This document shows, piece after piece, positions 11,693 through 25,079 of a stretch of 64,000 bases of DNA (position 1 is its first letter; each line of letters begins with the position of its first letter). The notes under the pieces are model-generated. The model was not told the origin of the DNA and searched no databases. It was given only the letters and a program-made list of their open reading frames with translations. The DNA is from Aulostomus chinensis. Lineage: Eukaryota; Chordata; Actinopteri; Syngnathiformes; Aulostomidae. Location: assembly GCA_037954235.1 (NCBI GenBank), contig JBBMOA010000016.1:25011883-25075882 (forward strand), given 5' to 3'. Both the position numbers and the translations under genes were made by a program.

Positions 11693-12345
11693 AGAAAGAG
11701 GCGCAAGATATCCAAAAGTCTGTCGCTCCTTATTGTGGAAACACCTCTGTGTGCATGATGTGTGTGGATCTCTACATAGGGGAAACCAAACAGCCCCTCA
11801 ACAAGCGCATGGCCCAACATAGAAGAGCCAACTCTGGAGGACAGGACTCAGCGGTTTTCCTCCACCTCAAGGAGGAAAGCCACTCCTTCCAGGACGACCA
11901 TGTCCAAATCCTCGACAGAGAGGACAGATGGTTTGAAAGAGGAGTTAAAGAAGCCATCCACGTCAGGATAGAGAAACCATCTTTGAACAGAGGAGGTGGA
12001 CTGCGACATTTCCTTTCACCTATTTACAACCAAGTCCTTTCAAAGCTTCCCCAAAGAGCTCAGCTGAAAGACCCATGTGGAACGGCTGATGCCAGCACAG
12101 CCCATTAGCATCTGAGTGGTCGGTGAAACTCCCTAACGACCACCCCTGAAACTCCCTGACACCGCACAACGACTGTCGTTTGGGGAGGCCAGGTGAGTCT
12201 CGGGAGGGTCGTTTCCACCACAATAGCACTGACCACTCCCACATAGGTTTATAAGCTGGAGCTTCCACACTCTTCTCTAGAACTGAAGAAGCCTCTCGGA
12301 TGAGAGGTGACACGTCTTCAAGATAGACTTACGTCCAGTTGACCA
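11693..12345 (+). mobile_element. 3' part of a Penelope-like retroelement with GIY-YIG domain
   Basis: The plus-strand frame ending at 12108 contains DLYIGETKQPLNKRMAQHRR, then LHLKEESHSFQD and ILDREDRWFERGVKEAIHVR, then PSLNRGGGLRHFLSPIYN. This is the C-terminal GIY-YIG endonuclease block of Penelope-like elements, which are common in fish. The reverse transcriptase is missing and the first GIY half is degraded, so the copy is 5'-truncated and inactive. The downstream 12109-12345 stretch matches the usual 3' end, including the hairpin-forming GAAGAAGCCTCTCGGATGAG with AGAGGTGACACGTCTTC after it. The 5' boundary is uncertain by some tens of bases. Confidence 0.85.
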
Positions 12346-13451
12346 GATTTTACTTCGCTTCGATCTGTGTGCATGTGTGTGTCCGTTTAAAAAGGAACAT
12401 TTGTTGAAATCTGGATTTGTGTTTCCTCAGCATCACTTTCTGTAACAACACATGAGGAATGGTAGCTCAGAGAGGTCTAACTGATGTCACGATTCAATGA
12501 AGTCCTGTTACCTTTCCCCAAAGAGACTGACAGATGCTAGTTAGCTTAGCACAATGAACGGTAATGGGTGGTCAGTTTAGCATACCTGCCGTGCCCGCTC
12601 AGCTTCCACAACCTGTTCTGGTTAAAGATCTTTGTTTGTCCAGCAGTGATCCTCCTCATCCTCTCTCACAGAGTCAGCCACGATTAGCAGCAGCGCTGGT
12701 CTTCTCGTCAACAAAACAACTTTTGACTTTCTGGGGCCTTTAATCACAGTGAGGCTTTTAGGTGCTGCATCAAATCAGCGAACCCAGCCATCAAGTAGTT
12801 CCAGCTATGGGTCTGATTCAAAGATGAGAATATCTGGTAGTCTTACATTTATTTCGGGGTGAATATTATATACAACCTTCATTATGATAGTGCAGGCAAG
12901 AACCAGTTTGGCTACTTTTGAATTAAATATGCTAGCGCTTCCCACCCACTTCCTTTCGATGTGCGAAGCTAAATACCAGTCAGGGTGGAGAAGGTCTGCT
13001 TGCCTGAATCAGGGGACGATGGATAATAAGATGGTTATGTGCTTCTTTAACTTCAGACTTGCCTTGTTGTGGAGAAGTGTCGTACAAAGACAAAACTTCA
13101 AGATCGATGACTGTTTAATGTGCCATTGTATAATGCAGGAAGGTGGATGATTCATGCACCGTCGTCTTTCTGTGTGAAAGCACCTCGCTGCCACACAGCT
13201 GATCTTTCACACCCCCCTTACACCTTATCACGCCGCTTCACTACACCTTCCTTCAAATGCTAAAGGACATTTCCGAGATGACGACTGGGTGAAGATGAGT
13301 GATGGATACTGGCTGAGACAGACACGTTTGGCTGGAGATAGCAGCCAACGCCAAGGAAAGAAAGAAGCTGCAGCCTTTTCTGCAGCAGCATCCCACTCTC
13401 TGCTCTCAGCAGGAGGCAGGAGGATCCAGTATTAAACATTCTCACCAAGAA

Positions 13452-13485
13452 CCCCCCCCCCCCACACACACACACACACACACTC
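13452..13485. repeat. C run followed by (CA)n microsatellite
   Basis: About 12 C residues lead directly into about 11 CA units. Confidence 0.9.
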
Positions 13486-15649
13486 ACAAACACAGCATTC
13501 CAGATGCACTGCCCTACAGCAGAGCACCAGGTGGTCAAACTTACAAAACACCTCTTATCAGTGCTCATCGGCTGCTACTTCCTGTCCTGCTCTGAGCCAT
13601 TAAAAACGGGAGTTGCTGATATTAGCTGATTAGTCTCCGTAACGATGCATTAGTAAAGTTAAAATGTCTTATGGTTTGTGAGGAGCATAAACCCTTTGAA
13701 GGCTGCTTTTGAATGGACACCGCCAGGCAGAGGAGAACTGGGGAGGCCCGACAGCACAGGTGCAGCGGTGAGGATGTTCAACATGTTGCCAAGGACAAAC
13801 TGTGATGGAGGGAGCAGCTTTGTGCTCCACGGGGGATGAAGAGGAGAGCGTAAGTAAACATAGCAGATATCATTTAAGATATACAAGAGAACTGATTGTT
13901 TCTTGTCTTTCGATCTGTATTTGTCATTCCGCTCGCTTGCAAATCACAAAGTTAATTTTAAAACTGCACACCAGTTCTTTTGTCAACACTAAAGTGTTTA
14001 CTTAACTGTAAGGGTCACTTCACCCAAATTACAAACAATTTCCCGAACTTACCCCTGGGTATTTTGCTATGCAGAGATAAATTAAGTTTTGCAGAGGTCT
14101 GGAGATATCTCTGCTGTGTGGTAGTCTGTCACCATCCCAGCCGAAGTGGCGAGAATTTAAATTGTGGCCAACTAAAAGCACAAACAAAAGCTAGTATCTC
14201 CAGAAAGGTAGTAGTTAGCTTCATGTCGTGATGTAATACAGGAAGTCTTAAATCCCATTTGTCTTTTTATACTTGGAGAGCAAAAGACAAATTTCATTTA
14301 GCTACAAAGTCTTGGAGCAGAGTGGCAAAGCCAGCTGCAGGTAACATATGTTACAACTTCAGTTCTTTGTCACTCCATTGAACTGTTTCTCAACAAGTAT
14401 TTCACAGCTGGAGAGGTCTTTTCATAAATCTGCGCTGTCTAGGAAGCACACATGCTGCTGACGGTGGTGCTCCATGACAAAAGGCTGTGTGAGAGGGAGG
14501 AAAACAACCAGGGTGTTGGAGGAGCACACAGGAACAGCAGAAGTGGACTGGCAAGATAAAATAAGCTTCTGATTATTACCATGTGTCTTTTTTTTTTAGA
14601 CAGCCCTAAACCTACCTGCACAGTAATGACACAAAGGTGAAGGTTATCTTTCAGTACTGCCGACTGTTAATACACTTCCTTGTGTTTCCACTAAGTATCG
14701 AGCAACTTTCAAGTGAAACTGTGAAAATTTGGCCCAGAAAAGCAAACCTACATCAGGTGTGAGCCATAAAAAACACGTAGATAGAAGAATTCAGTGCCAG
14801 TGCAACTGTATTCTGTTTTAATCAGCTTAATTGATGGCATTATTTTTCTGTATAATATGACAGCACGGTTCCTCCAGTCAGCTCAGGAGCGGACCTGGTG
14901 TCCCAGGGGCCCAGCCTTGGTTATTCTCTCACTGGTTTTTAATACTCTTGATCCACGGCCTTGCATTTCTTCACTCACTCAAAACTTTTTAATTCTGGAG
15001 AAGCCAATGCATCCTTGCTCCACCCCTCAGCAAATAATCACAGTCCATAACTGATCAATGAATCCATCCGAAGAGACAGAATGAGGCGGCGTAGCGGTAG
15101 GACAGGCCAGGACGTTCAGGATCAGTCCGTTACGCAATGATCAATCATAGTGCGGAGGACACCTCCACTGGCTACTCTGTCACTATCCATCAACTCCTTC
15201 ACCCTGTCAGAGTCACTGCTCATCTGTGGCTCACCTCCATCACCCGTAGCAGCACGTCATACCAGTCTCTCACTCGCCTTTTCTGTTTTCTCCACTCGTA
15301 ACGGTTGTTTCTCACTTTCCTGTTGGAACTTAAGTTGGCTCTTGTCTCTTCCTTTGTTTGATATATCATACAACTTAACTTAGTCATTGCAAACTGCTTT
15401 TTTGCTTTGGGCTAAGCTTTGGCAGATAATTACATCTCCTGCGTCCTGATGTAAAATGTCAACAAAACAAATACCTCTCATCAGAGGGTTGTGTATTTAC
15501 TGTGCTGTCACGCCGTCCCAAGCCCGGGTCCAGGATGCCCGTTTCTCCATACCTCAAAGAGTGATAAAAAGTCTATCTACTCCAAGATAGCTCGCTATAA
15601 AAGGGCAGAATAAGTTTTTCTTCCATTCCATGATTATCACCCATGACTT

Positions 15650-15925
15650 TCTGTCCATGCATCCATCCGTCATCAATACCGTTTATCCTGTCCAGGGTTG
15701 CGGGCCCGGAATCAATCCCAGCAGTCATTAGGGAAAGAGGCGGGGTCCTCCTGGACAACTCAAGACAGACAACTGTTCTCACATTCGGTGAAGTTAAAGT
15801 CTCCTGTTAACCTAACTGGCATGTTTTTGGTGTGGTGGGGGAGCTGCAACACCAGAGAGAGCCCACACTGACAGATCCAGCCTCCTTCCTGGGACAGCGG
15901 TAACCACTGCACCACCCCCACCTGC
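15650..15925. mobile_element. Diverged interspersed teleost repeat
   Basis: The stretch contains CCATCCGTCATCAATACCGT, then TTATCCTGTCCAGGGTTGCG, GAGGCGGGGTCCTCCTGGAC, TCTCCTGTTAACCTAACTGG with CATGTTTTTGG after it, and a GGTAACCACTGCACCACC end. This order matches a very abundant dispersed fish repeat usually found by the phrase 'gttaacctaa...catgtttttggactgtgggagga'. It is non-coding. The family name is not asserted. Confidence 0.65.
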
Positions 15926-16886
15926 CATGACATGACTTCATTACTTGAGTGCAGTAAATCATGTCCAATGTTTGTACCTGGAATAGTTGCCAACGTGGCA
16001 GAGACAGGGACCTGAATCAAGATTTCGACACCATTTTTAAGACGTCCAGAATGAGGGAGACATATCGCTCCCTGGGGCAGGGTTTCAGGTGGTTGAGATC
16101 CAGCTCCATTTAATGAGTTGAGGTCTCCTAGTTTATCAGACAGTAATGTGTGATCAAAGCAGTATAAAGTGAAGAGCAATATCCGGACCTGCTGGACTCT
16201 CTCCAGAGACGTCTGCCTGCATCTCCCAGCTCGCTGCACTCGATATTATTGATTACATGGCAATTGTGTCTGACTCGACTTAACCTCACAGGCACCCTTC
16301 TCCGTGGGAGTGGCGCGCCTCAGCCGGCAGCCAAATCTGGATTATCACAGCAAATCAATGGCAGATTTCTACTCGCCTTCTGTCCTCATGAAAAAGCCAT
16401 CACTCATTAGCACAGCGATCACAGATTAAGAGACGTTTGGCTTCGTCAGGTCGGAGGGAGGGGCAGCGCTGCTCTGACGAGCTGAGTAATGTCTTCCTTC
16501 CCGCCCTCCTGATCTCTTCATTTCCAGGATGACACAACTCTCTGACAGCCTGACTCAGCAAATCCCACTTCCATGACAGCAGTCCTGATGTAAATGGGAC
16601 AGCTTCCCAAGTACAGATGACAATCAAACCGGCACATTTGTGCTGAGTAAACTCTTTGTTTGGTCATGCAGATTAAATCGCTGGTTCTTAGCAAACTAGT
16701 AGCCAGTCCTGAAACAGACGAGGTTACCACGACAGCTGGTCGCACCCTTCGGGTGACATTTACCTCCACATCAATGCTCCTTCCTTGATTTTAGATCTGT
16801 AACAATGCGTGAACACGTCCTGTCTCAGCAGAATTGAAGCTAACTGGCACCCAGCCTGCACCCGGGGTCCCACCAGGGTGCAGGCT

Positions 16887-17050
16887 GTGCCAAGGGTGCA
16901 GCGTCGCCCCCAACAAGAGCACCGACTGTGCCAAGGGTGCAGCATCGCCCCCAACAAGAGCACCGACTGTGCCAAGGGTGCAGCGTCGCCCCCAACAAGA
17001 GCACCGACTGTGCCAAGGGTGCAGCGTTGCCCCCAACAAGAGCACCGACT
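16887..17050. repeat. 41-bp minisatellite, four tandem copies
   Basis: Four head-to-tail copies of a 41-bp unit beginning GTGCCAAGGGTGCAGCGTCG end at 17050. They differ only at one or two positions, such as GCGTCG versus GCATCG or GCGTTG. Because 41 is not a multiple of three, each copy shifts frame, so the repeated peptide-like translations across it are artefacts. The near identity of the units suggests recent expansion. Confidence 0.95.
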
Positions 17051-18282
17051 GGCTCATTCTTCCTCAAGTTTCTACCATTCTTTGCCTGTTCAACCGCGGT
17101 GGTTGTTGTTATTTTCAGCTTTGTGGTGCCAAATATGATACCAAACGTTAATAACGTTAAGTCGGGTTCCTCTAGAGTGGTCCAGGGAGGATGTACTTTT
17201 GTGGGCCACCCAGAACTACGCATCTCCATGGGTTCCCTTCATCAAGAGCCAATGGGACGATACTGGATTTCGATATTCTAGAATATCAGCTCTCTATCAA
17301 ACAAAGTTGATGAAACTTACATGTTTTTCTCGTAATTACAATCTTCACAAATTAACTCCACATGTATGAACGCAGAAATTCAAATGCAAACCACAGACAC
17401 GTCAACATCACCACAACGAGCTTCACGCTTTTCCCGCTCTTGGCATGATGACATCTGTAGCCGCGCTTCGCCACTTGTGAGCAAACACGCAAGCGCTTCC
17501 AAATTCACAAGTGCTGTGTCAACACAGAGGGATCAAGCTGTTACAAAGTAGCTGGACTGAAGCTTCCTCTCAATAAAAGATCACAAGGCAAACAGAAGAT
17601 AGGGCAATGGGCCACGCGCCAAGCCAAACGCTGCGCTTCCACTGGAGACGCTGCCTGCTACGTCTTTGATCCTGTGTGCTACCGACAGTGGAGCTTCACA
17701 CACACACACACACACACCGCCATGGGAGAGAGAGGGCAGCTTACCCAGGAGCAGAGGACACTGTTATTAACAGCAGCAGCAGGTCCAGACACACACATAA
17801 CAGCACTTAGGAGGCACAAGTCATACACACCTTTTCCCACAACTCGGTGTGTGTGTGTTGGGGGGGGCTGATTGCTACTAAAAAGTAAATAGGCGAGAGA
17901 AGCCACACACTGACGCTGGTGTGGGAGACTGCGTGCGGCTTATCCAGTGAATGCTAAAGAGCTTTGTGTGGAATAGCAACATTAAAAAATGATTAAAGAC
18001 TAATGGTGCACTGATGGAGGCCAAGTCTTCCTCCAGCATCTCCAGCCAGCTACCGTCAGTGTTCACCCCAGCAGCCTGCACGCAGAGAGCTCGCCAACTC
18101 ATGGGAGGACATCAGCATAATAATATCCCCAAATATATAATCGCCTGATAAAAACTACCTTTCATGCTCGTCGCGTTTGTTCAAATTATCGGAGTAGCCT
18201 GCTAGTGTTTTACAAAACTGAAATCTAGTATAATTAGCAGTTCCCGAGTATTCTCTTTGTGGCGGGTGTCTCATTCCTGTAG

Positions 18283-18360
18283 AGCAGTGGTTCTCAACAT
18301 GGAGTCGCGAGATCGTTCACGGGGGTCGCCTACTGGTTGTGAAAATTGAAATAAAACTTT
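18283..18360. mobile_element. Possible hAT-type MITE end
   Basis: The motif AGCAGTGGTTCTCAACATGG with GTCGCGAGAT after it resembles the start of vertebrate hAT-derived short elements. The matching far end was not identified, so only this fragment is called. Confidence 0.4.
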
Positions 18361-18499
18361 TAGATTGGAAAATATTCTCTGCACGCCACCACGTGTAACT
18401 GGTATAATTTGTCTTTCATAGATTTTATATTGACAATCAAGGCTTCACTTGAAAACTAAGAAAACTGGTATAAAAAAGAAACTTGGAGAAGAGTTCTTA

Positions 18500-18560
18500 A
18501 ATTAACCTCCTGCAACCCAGGGTCCCCATTTGGGGAAATCATCATTTTGGGAGTATGGAG
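18500..18560. mobile_element. Possible TTAA-flanked MITE fragment
   Basis: TTAACCTCCTGCAACCCAGG is followed by the palindrome TCCCCATTTGGGGA. A TTAA next to CCTCCTG is typical of piggyBac-type short elements in fish. No second end was confirmed. Confidence 0.3.
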
Positions 18561-18989
18561 GAAGGAAAATCCATCCAAAAACACAAACTCGATGAATGTC
18601 AAGGCTTTAGGATTTGTTGCATGTGGTTTTTTAAAATTGTTTTTACAGACTCAGGCATTGAAAGAAGGGTTTATACTCAATTCTGACAGTACAATACAGT
18701 AAAATAAACCTACTGGCCTTACGAGAACATTTTTTAAGTACTTTGTTAAAACACAGTTTTTAGGTTGTTTTTTTTCACACATATCAGGTCTCACTCATCC
18801 CAAATAGCTTTGAGAAAATGAAATATGAAGTTACAGTTCTATTTCTACATCTCATTAGACCCTCTTCCCTCAGTGATAGGGAAATGGCTTTGTTCTTTCA
18901 GGCCCGCATGATGACAGTGAGGGTGCAGTTATTTATACAAAGCTAAAACATCAAAAATGGAATTTATCAGTCCATAAATTGCAGGTAGT

Positions 18990-19150
18990 GGGTGGGAGCA
19001 GGGGTCGCCAGCCTGATTATTCTGGGGGCTCACAACCTGGAGAAGCTGCGTTGCAACTGCACTGTCACAGTATCCGTTATGATCTGACACTAATGTGAAT
19101 CTAAAATTGACGGCAATAAATTCTAAATTTGAGAGCTGCAGCTAAGGAGA
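18990..19150. mobile_element. Possible short DNA-element remnant
   Basis: GAGCAGGGGTCGCCAGCCTG near the left end, and AAATTTGAGAGCTGCAGC near the right, recall the 'cagGGGTCGGCAACC ... GAGAGCCGC' ends of a vertebrate MITE. The similarity is weak. Confidence 0.25.
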
Positions 19151-20011
19151 GTCAACGCCGCCTGGCTGCACGTCTGCTCCGATCACGCCTGCTCATTTCC
19201 TTGTGCTTCTACGTTGCGGATACACGCACAGTTAATGGAGAGCAACAGCGTGTTCGTCCGTCTCCTCGCAGCTCTGGCATATTCAAGACGATGGTCTGAC
19301 TGAGCAGGTCAGCTGCTGCTGCTCATGAATCCTTCATGCCACAATCGGGCTGATGAGAAGGTTTCGGGAAAAATCTGTTTCTTGTGTTCATTTGCCAAGA
19401 GAACAGAGAGAGCAGATTAAAATGCATTAAATAGAAAATGAATATAAAATGGGAGCACAAAAACAAGCCATAAAAGGAATTTGATCAAAAAAAGTGAGGT
19501 CATTTCATCTCTGAGATTCAAAAAGCCAGGAAAGCCTTTCTGCTGCTGCCAGAGTGAATCCTGACAGAAAAAAAACCGCTCGTATCCAATGGCGTATGAG
19601 TAACACGACAATTGCTCAAGTCATTAAGCGTTCACATTTAATAACGCATTTTTTTTTAGTTTTGTCATTTCACACCATTTAATCTTTGCTGACTTAGATT
19701 GTGCATATGAGGAAGATAAATCCGAGGACATTCTGACAGGACAAAAGAGCCGATGTGTTGACATCCACATTAGAACAAGAAAATCCCAGACTGTCCAGTG
19801 GGAGACCGTCGTTTGAGTCCCGTTTCCAGCTGAGATTTTCACATTTGCCACAGCGTGCAATTTGCCACAGCCTGAATAATAATGACATTAATAATGATTA
19901 TTGAAACACAACTTTAACCTGATAAGCCACAATCTTTTCCTAACCTCAGGCAAGAGTTTTTGGTCAGACATAGAGGGAGCAGCCTGACAAACATGTCAGA
20001 GCCTTGGAGAA

Positions 20012-20046
20012 TGAGTGAGTGAGTGAGCGAGCGAGCGAGCGAGCGA
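20012..20046. repeat. (GAGT)n/(GAGC)n microsatellite
   Basis: Tetranucleotide GAGT units change to GAGC units within one tract. Confidence 0.9.
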
Positions 20047-20154
20047 TATAGCAAAGAAATTCATGCTGCGAGCTCAAGGTGGCGCTGTCACACTGGATGC
20101 TGATGTCACTGATGAGCTGCTCCTTCAACCCACTCGTGTCTGTGTACCACAGCT

Positions 20155-20427
20155 GTGTTTAACCACCACAGAGACGTCCGAGCTGGTTTCACATTTCAGG
20201 ACGACTTCCGTTCATGGGGAGGAAATGAACTCAAATCGTTGAGCGTCCAAACTCCTGTGAAAGACGTGAATACAAAAATAACCAAACCAGGGACAAAAGT
20301 CCCACCACCGAAGAGACGTTCAATGCAAACAACTCTTCTAAAAAGCACAGAAAAACGTCAAAAGCAGCATAAACCTGAAGTAACGTGCCAGCACGTCGAC
20401 AGGTTTCCCGTTATTTCAGAATCATGA
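20155..20427 (+). other. Unassigned 90-codon hydrophilic open frame
   Basis: This frame starts at a GTG and follows a TGTACCACAG acceptor-like site. The product would be Lys/Thr/Pro/Gln-rich in its second half (TKITKPGTKVPPPKRRSMQT). No donor or partner exon with matching phase was found, and no family is recognised. Probably a chance frame in intronic DNA. Confidence 0.12.
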
Positions 20428-23400
20428 TGATCGGAACCCACTTGTGCAGGTGAACGCACCTTCAGCGCCTCCTTCTGGCCACCAACACTTCAACACACTG
20501 TCTCGTACTTCTCGCTGCTCTGCAGCTTCCAAGAGTTTCACGAGACAAGGAAACAAGACTTTCTGCGGATTTAACTTAATAAAAAAAACTCAGAAACTTA
20601 ATGAAAAATAAAAATGATCATAAACTTAAACGAAAACTACATCCTAGTAAAACCAGGAAGTGCTGCCTATTCCAACAGTTGGTCCGGCGCGTAGCGGGAA
20701 ACTAATTATACTTGTGTGCTACTAATTTGGCACCGATAGGTTAACAGGTGCTCTTACATAAAAATGTGCTTTATGAAAAATGTACTTTTGGAGCTCCTCT
20801 GGGGGCGTTTTGTCCAATTTGGACAAAAGATTACTCACTTCGTGAATGTGTACTGGAGTATTTCCATAATCCAAAAACTACACCAGTCGACTGAACCGCG
20901 ATGCTAAATTCCATTCCAACCTGTCACTCGGTGGCGCTGTTTTAAAAGACGGAGCACTTTGAAAAACGTGGCAGTCGCTTCCACTTCTTTTCAATAGGAG
21001 GTTTTATTTCCTCTTCAAACATAATGCAAATAAAGTAAAGGCAACTGACAGCCTCCTTCCCAAACTCTGATGCCAATCTTGCCTGTTTGGACGATTATCA
21101 GCTGCAGCGAGGTTGGCAGCGCCGTCCCCGCAGAGGCCCGTGTGCATATCAGACAACATAAACACAGACGGCTGTGTCAGAGGGCAGCCGATAGCCTGCA
21201 CACACTCATTCATCTCCTTTTGTTTCTCTCTGTTAGAGTGCAGTCATTGCACCCCTGCAGCAGCTGACGGCTCCCATCCCAGTTGAAAGATCAAAACACA
21301 CCATTTAGAAGCTCGTCTCCAGCACAGGTGACCTTTGATTCTCTCCACGTTCTATTCTGCCTCCTGTTTCGCTTCACCCCCATCTTCTCTCCTGCTGCCT
21401 GGTGTCATTCTGCCTCAGGGCAGCATTCCATTCTAAATATCAACAAGGATTCATCCACAGCCAACCCGCTGGTGAAGGCTTGTGCTGTTGGTTTTACACT
21501 GCCTTCTTCCTCTCCTTTGGAGAATAAGATTCAATATGCTAAGTACTTCGATTTAAACTGTGAGAAATTAAAATACTTCATCCCTTGCTAGAGGAAAATT
21601 CCAAATTCCTTTATTGTGCTCTCACACATACACAAGAATAAATCAATACAGGGACGCAGGGATGAGTTGCAAAAGACTGTGATTACTGTGGATGGTTTGT
21701 TTTACAAGCAGCCATTTAAGCCATCTTCTCTAAGAAGGCGTTGATTTGATGTACTGCGAGCTTCCTTCCTGATTGCAAATTAAGAAAAGCACAGCAACAC
21801 ATCCATAAGGCCCACAGCATGCATGGACTGATGATTCACCTTTAATACAACTGGCTGAGCAAAATTATCTTCTCAGCCCTCCGCTCCTCACCAACCTGTT
21901 TTCTTCAGTTCTGCCCGACTGCCTCTGCTGATTTAATGACGGCACACAGCCGGACCAGGAGGGAGGTAAGAGTAGGAATGGGAAAAGTGTGCGATGCTCA
22001 TAATTCTAATGCCAAGGATGTTGTGCGGACACCAACAGGCAACTGGGAAAAGGCAGGAAAGTGAAAAAATGACAAAAAAGCTGTCACATAGAGTCAAATA
22101 ACATCTTTCTGTCAAAAAATATAACAATGAAATATGGCTGCAATAAAACAAACGCAGCCCTGCATGAGCTCAATGCTAAAAATTGTGCTAAAGTAAGCAG
22201 ATGTACTGTAAACGCCCACCTCCAGAAATGCCACAGTCTGTTTTTATGACGAAAAAATAAACTCATAATGGACTCAAATGTGTATATTACATGATCCTCA
22301 GAGGGAAAATATGATTCATAAATGTGTACAATCATCCTAAGAACTGATAAATGTGTGTTTTAATCTTCATTCAAATACCAAGCAACTGGAGCACGTGAGA
22401 AACCCGCACACGTCCCAGCCTGATTACATCCATCACACATGCAGATTTCTAACTTCCAGCATCCCAGTTCTGATCACGTTCACGTGAAAGGAGGCTCCTT
22501 TCAATGTCTTGTACTTCTTTACGGATTATTGAACGTGTGCGTGTGCACAGACGGCCTGACAGCCACAGATCAGGTTACGCTTACGTGAGGAGTTCTGGCA
22601 CCAGACTGACCCACAAACGCACCTGCACTGAATCGCTGGCAGAAATTTCAAGGCGGGGGAGATGTTCTCCTAAATAGCTGCAAATGATTTACATAAACGA
22701 CTGCAAGGTGGTGGATGGGTGGCATCCAGGTGCCCCCCCCCCCTCCACCGCCCCCCTCTGAGGAGAGTAAATGAGCCTGTAAACAGACATGTAAGCTCTG
22801 CAACAGGAATGAAGTGATAGGATGGATAGTTCAGGTAACGCAGGGTAAAGTTACCTTTGTCTCGGGAGGCTTGATGACACCGGTACCAGCAGGTATCGTC
22901 ATCGTTCAACGCATCAGTCTGATGATGAAGTCTCTCCATCGCCAGATCAGGAAACAATGTGATGAACGGGATTCCTCTGCTTTTCTGAATGTTTTAGAAA
23001 ATGGATTAAAAACGTAACCTCTTCAACTTTACAGCGTTTACGTTTGTTTTTCAGTACGTGAACCAGGTGAATATCGTAGAAGCGGATCTTATCGAGACCG
23101 TGTGACCATCTGTGAATATGCACCTGTCTGTCCAACAGCCAGCTCACATCAGCTTGACTGCCACGTTGTAAGACTTCCTCGGTGATGTCGTCTCATGTGA
23201 ATTTGCTCAAGGAGCTTTTCAAAATGGCCGCTAACCATCCGTGCCGGCACTTTGAGCTGGATGCTTATGCTCTTTGGTTGCTGCTGCTGCTAGCGTCCTG
23301 TGGCAGCCATACTGAATTATTCATTTTGACACAATCGTCAATATCTCACGTATCACTTGACGGATTTGTGTGCATTTTTTTGTTTGTTTGTTTGTTTCCT

Positions 23401-23726
23401 TGGCGGCTGGGAGCGCCGGCTGACTCCCCATGTGAGGACGCTACATTCAGCAAACCCCCTCTTGTCTGTTTTTGAGTTACGCCATCAGAGAGATATTAGT
23501 CCAACTACATTTATCACTGAGGTGAAAGTTTGCAGTGTTTTTTAAATAAACTGCATTCTTGATGTTTCCTGTATTCTGGCCACCGTGAGAGATGCAGTAT
23601 ATTAGAAACAGGTTGCAGTACGAGGCTCTCCAGTACACCAGCACTGTGAGGAAAACTTACTAATCCATAAAGGTACAAGTATGTAGATTTTACTCGGCTG
23701 TGTAAGTCTTCTCAATGATGTGGCTG

Positions 23727-23728
<2 letters not shown>

Positions 23729-23757
<29 letters not shown>

Positions 23758-23758
23758 T
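23729..23758. repeat. (GT)n microsatellite
   Basis: About 14 GT units in the predicted cdh23 first intron. Confidence 0.92.
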
Positions 23759-24755
23759 TCAGATGCTTTCACATATGGCAGTCAGTGCCAAGCCTTTCTC
23801 TGCGGACATGGATGCATTTCCACTGGCTGGCAAGACTACAAGAATGTTGCCATGGGACCAAATGAGACACATCATTTCAATATCTGACGCTTTTTCACAC
23901 CCGAACTTCCTTCCTCTCCTGCAGATTTACCACTTTCCAATTTTCCAAATCTGAAATCCTCCCTTGTCCTCATACCTTGCTCTGCTCCCTGTCGAAGACC
24001 TCATAGGATCGTCCATAGTCCTCATATTGAGTTTCATTTGAGTCTGTCAGTCAAGGTGTCAGATATAGATTCTCCATTTCTGATTTTTTTTCTCCCTCTC
24101 TCATCGTATTCTGAGTGAATTCAACGGGAGTGACAGACACTCGGAGGCCAAGAGTCAGAGGCATGCATTCACTACATAACACACGGCAGCAGTTTCTCTC
24201 CAGCCAATCACATTCATCACATACAACATCAGTGCCTTTGAATGTGAGAGCAGACGGTCACTTTGAAGGCTCGGGCACTAAATGCACGTCTTTGGTTCTC
24301 TGTCAGCAGCAGGAGGACCAGAGGGAGAACAGGAGCAGATCACCCGTTAGCCACCTGAGCTGGGAAGTCCGAGCCTTCCACAACAGCACAAGCTGATTAG
24401 CATTTCTATATCATAATCTATAATCTATATGATGGAGATGAAGCATGTAGTGATCTGATAATTCCTCACACCTGAAGTCCCCCAGCAGTCACGTCGTTCT
24501 ACCAGAGCATCGTCACTAACAGTTGTGACGACGTAAGCGTCTGGTTCTGTCCACTGGCCTGGTGTTCTGGTGTCATGTGGCCCGTGCACACGCACGCACA
24601 CGCACACGCACACTGTTTCAAAACTTCAATTACTATGTTTGCAACATTTAATGTCCATTCTTAAGTAAATGTTTTTTTGTAAAACTTCAGTAGTTCAGTA
24701 CAGACCTATACTTTAGGAATCATTCATGTCTGCTCACTGAGAATAAATGAATAAA

Positions 24756-24756
24756 T

Positions 24757-24790
<34 letters not shown>
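24756..24790. repeat. (AC)n microsatellite
   Basis: About 16 AC units, with one GC interruption near the right end. Confidence 0.92.
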
Positions 24791-24791
<1 letters not shown>

Positions 24792-24945
24792 TATTTATTA
24801 AGTTTTATGTTGGACACTTGCAACCCAAAATTTGCAACTGGCTCCAAAGAGTGAGAACTAGGATACATTTTCGACAGTGCGTTACTCTGTAAAGTCATTA
24901 CTTACAGGATTACTGCATGAAGACCAAAAAAAACTCACATCAAAT

Positions 24946-24968
24946 ACACACACACACACACACACACA
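24946..24968. repeat. (AC)n microsatellite
   Basis: About 11 AC units, 150 bp from the preceding AC tract. Confidence 0.9.
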
Positions 24969-25079
24969 CTCTCCTTTCTATGTGTGTATGTATATGTATT
25001 CCACTCTGACACTGAGCGGTGTTTCCCTTTAACGTGGCGTTGCTGTGGCGTTCAAGTATCACATGAATAAATAAGCGGC

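Noticed and set aside
12284..12330. Hammerhead ribozyme in the Penelope-like 3' end
   Set aside because: Penelope-like elements can carry hammerheads, and GGATGAG then GTGACAC looks vaguely similar. However, the conserved CUGA core and the GAAA are both altered and no three-stem fold is possible.
16887..17050. CRISPR-like array
   Set aside because: The repeats are contiguous 41-bp units without unique spacers, and the setting is a vertebrate genome. It is a minisatellite.
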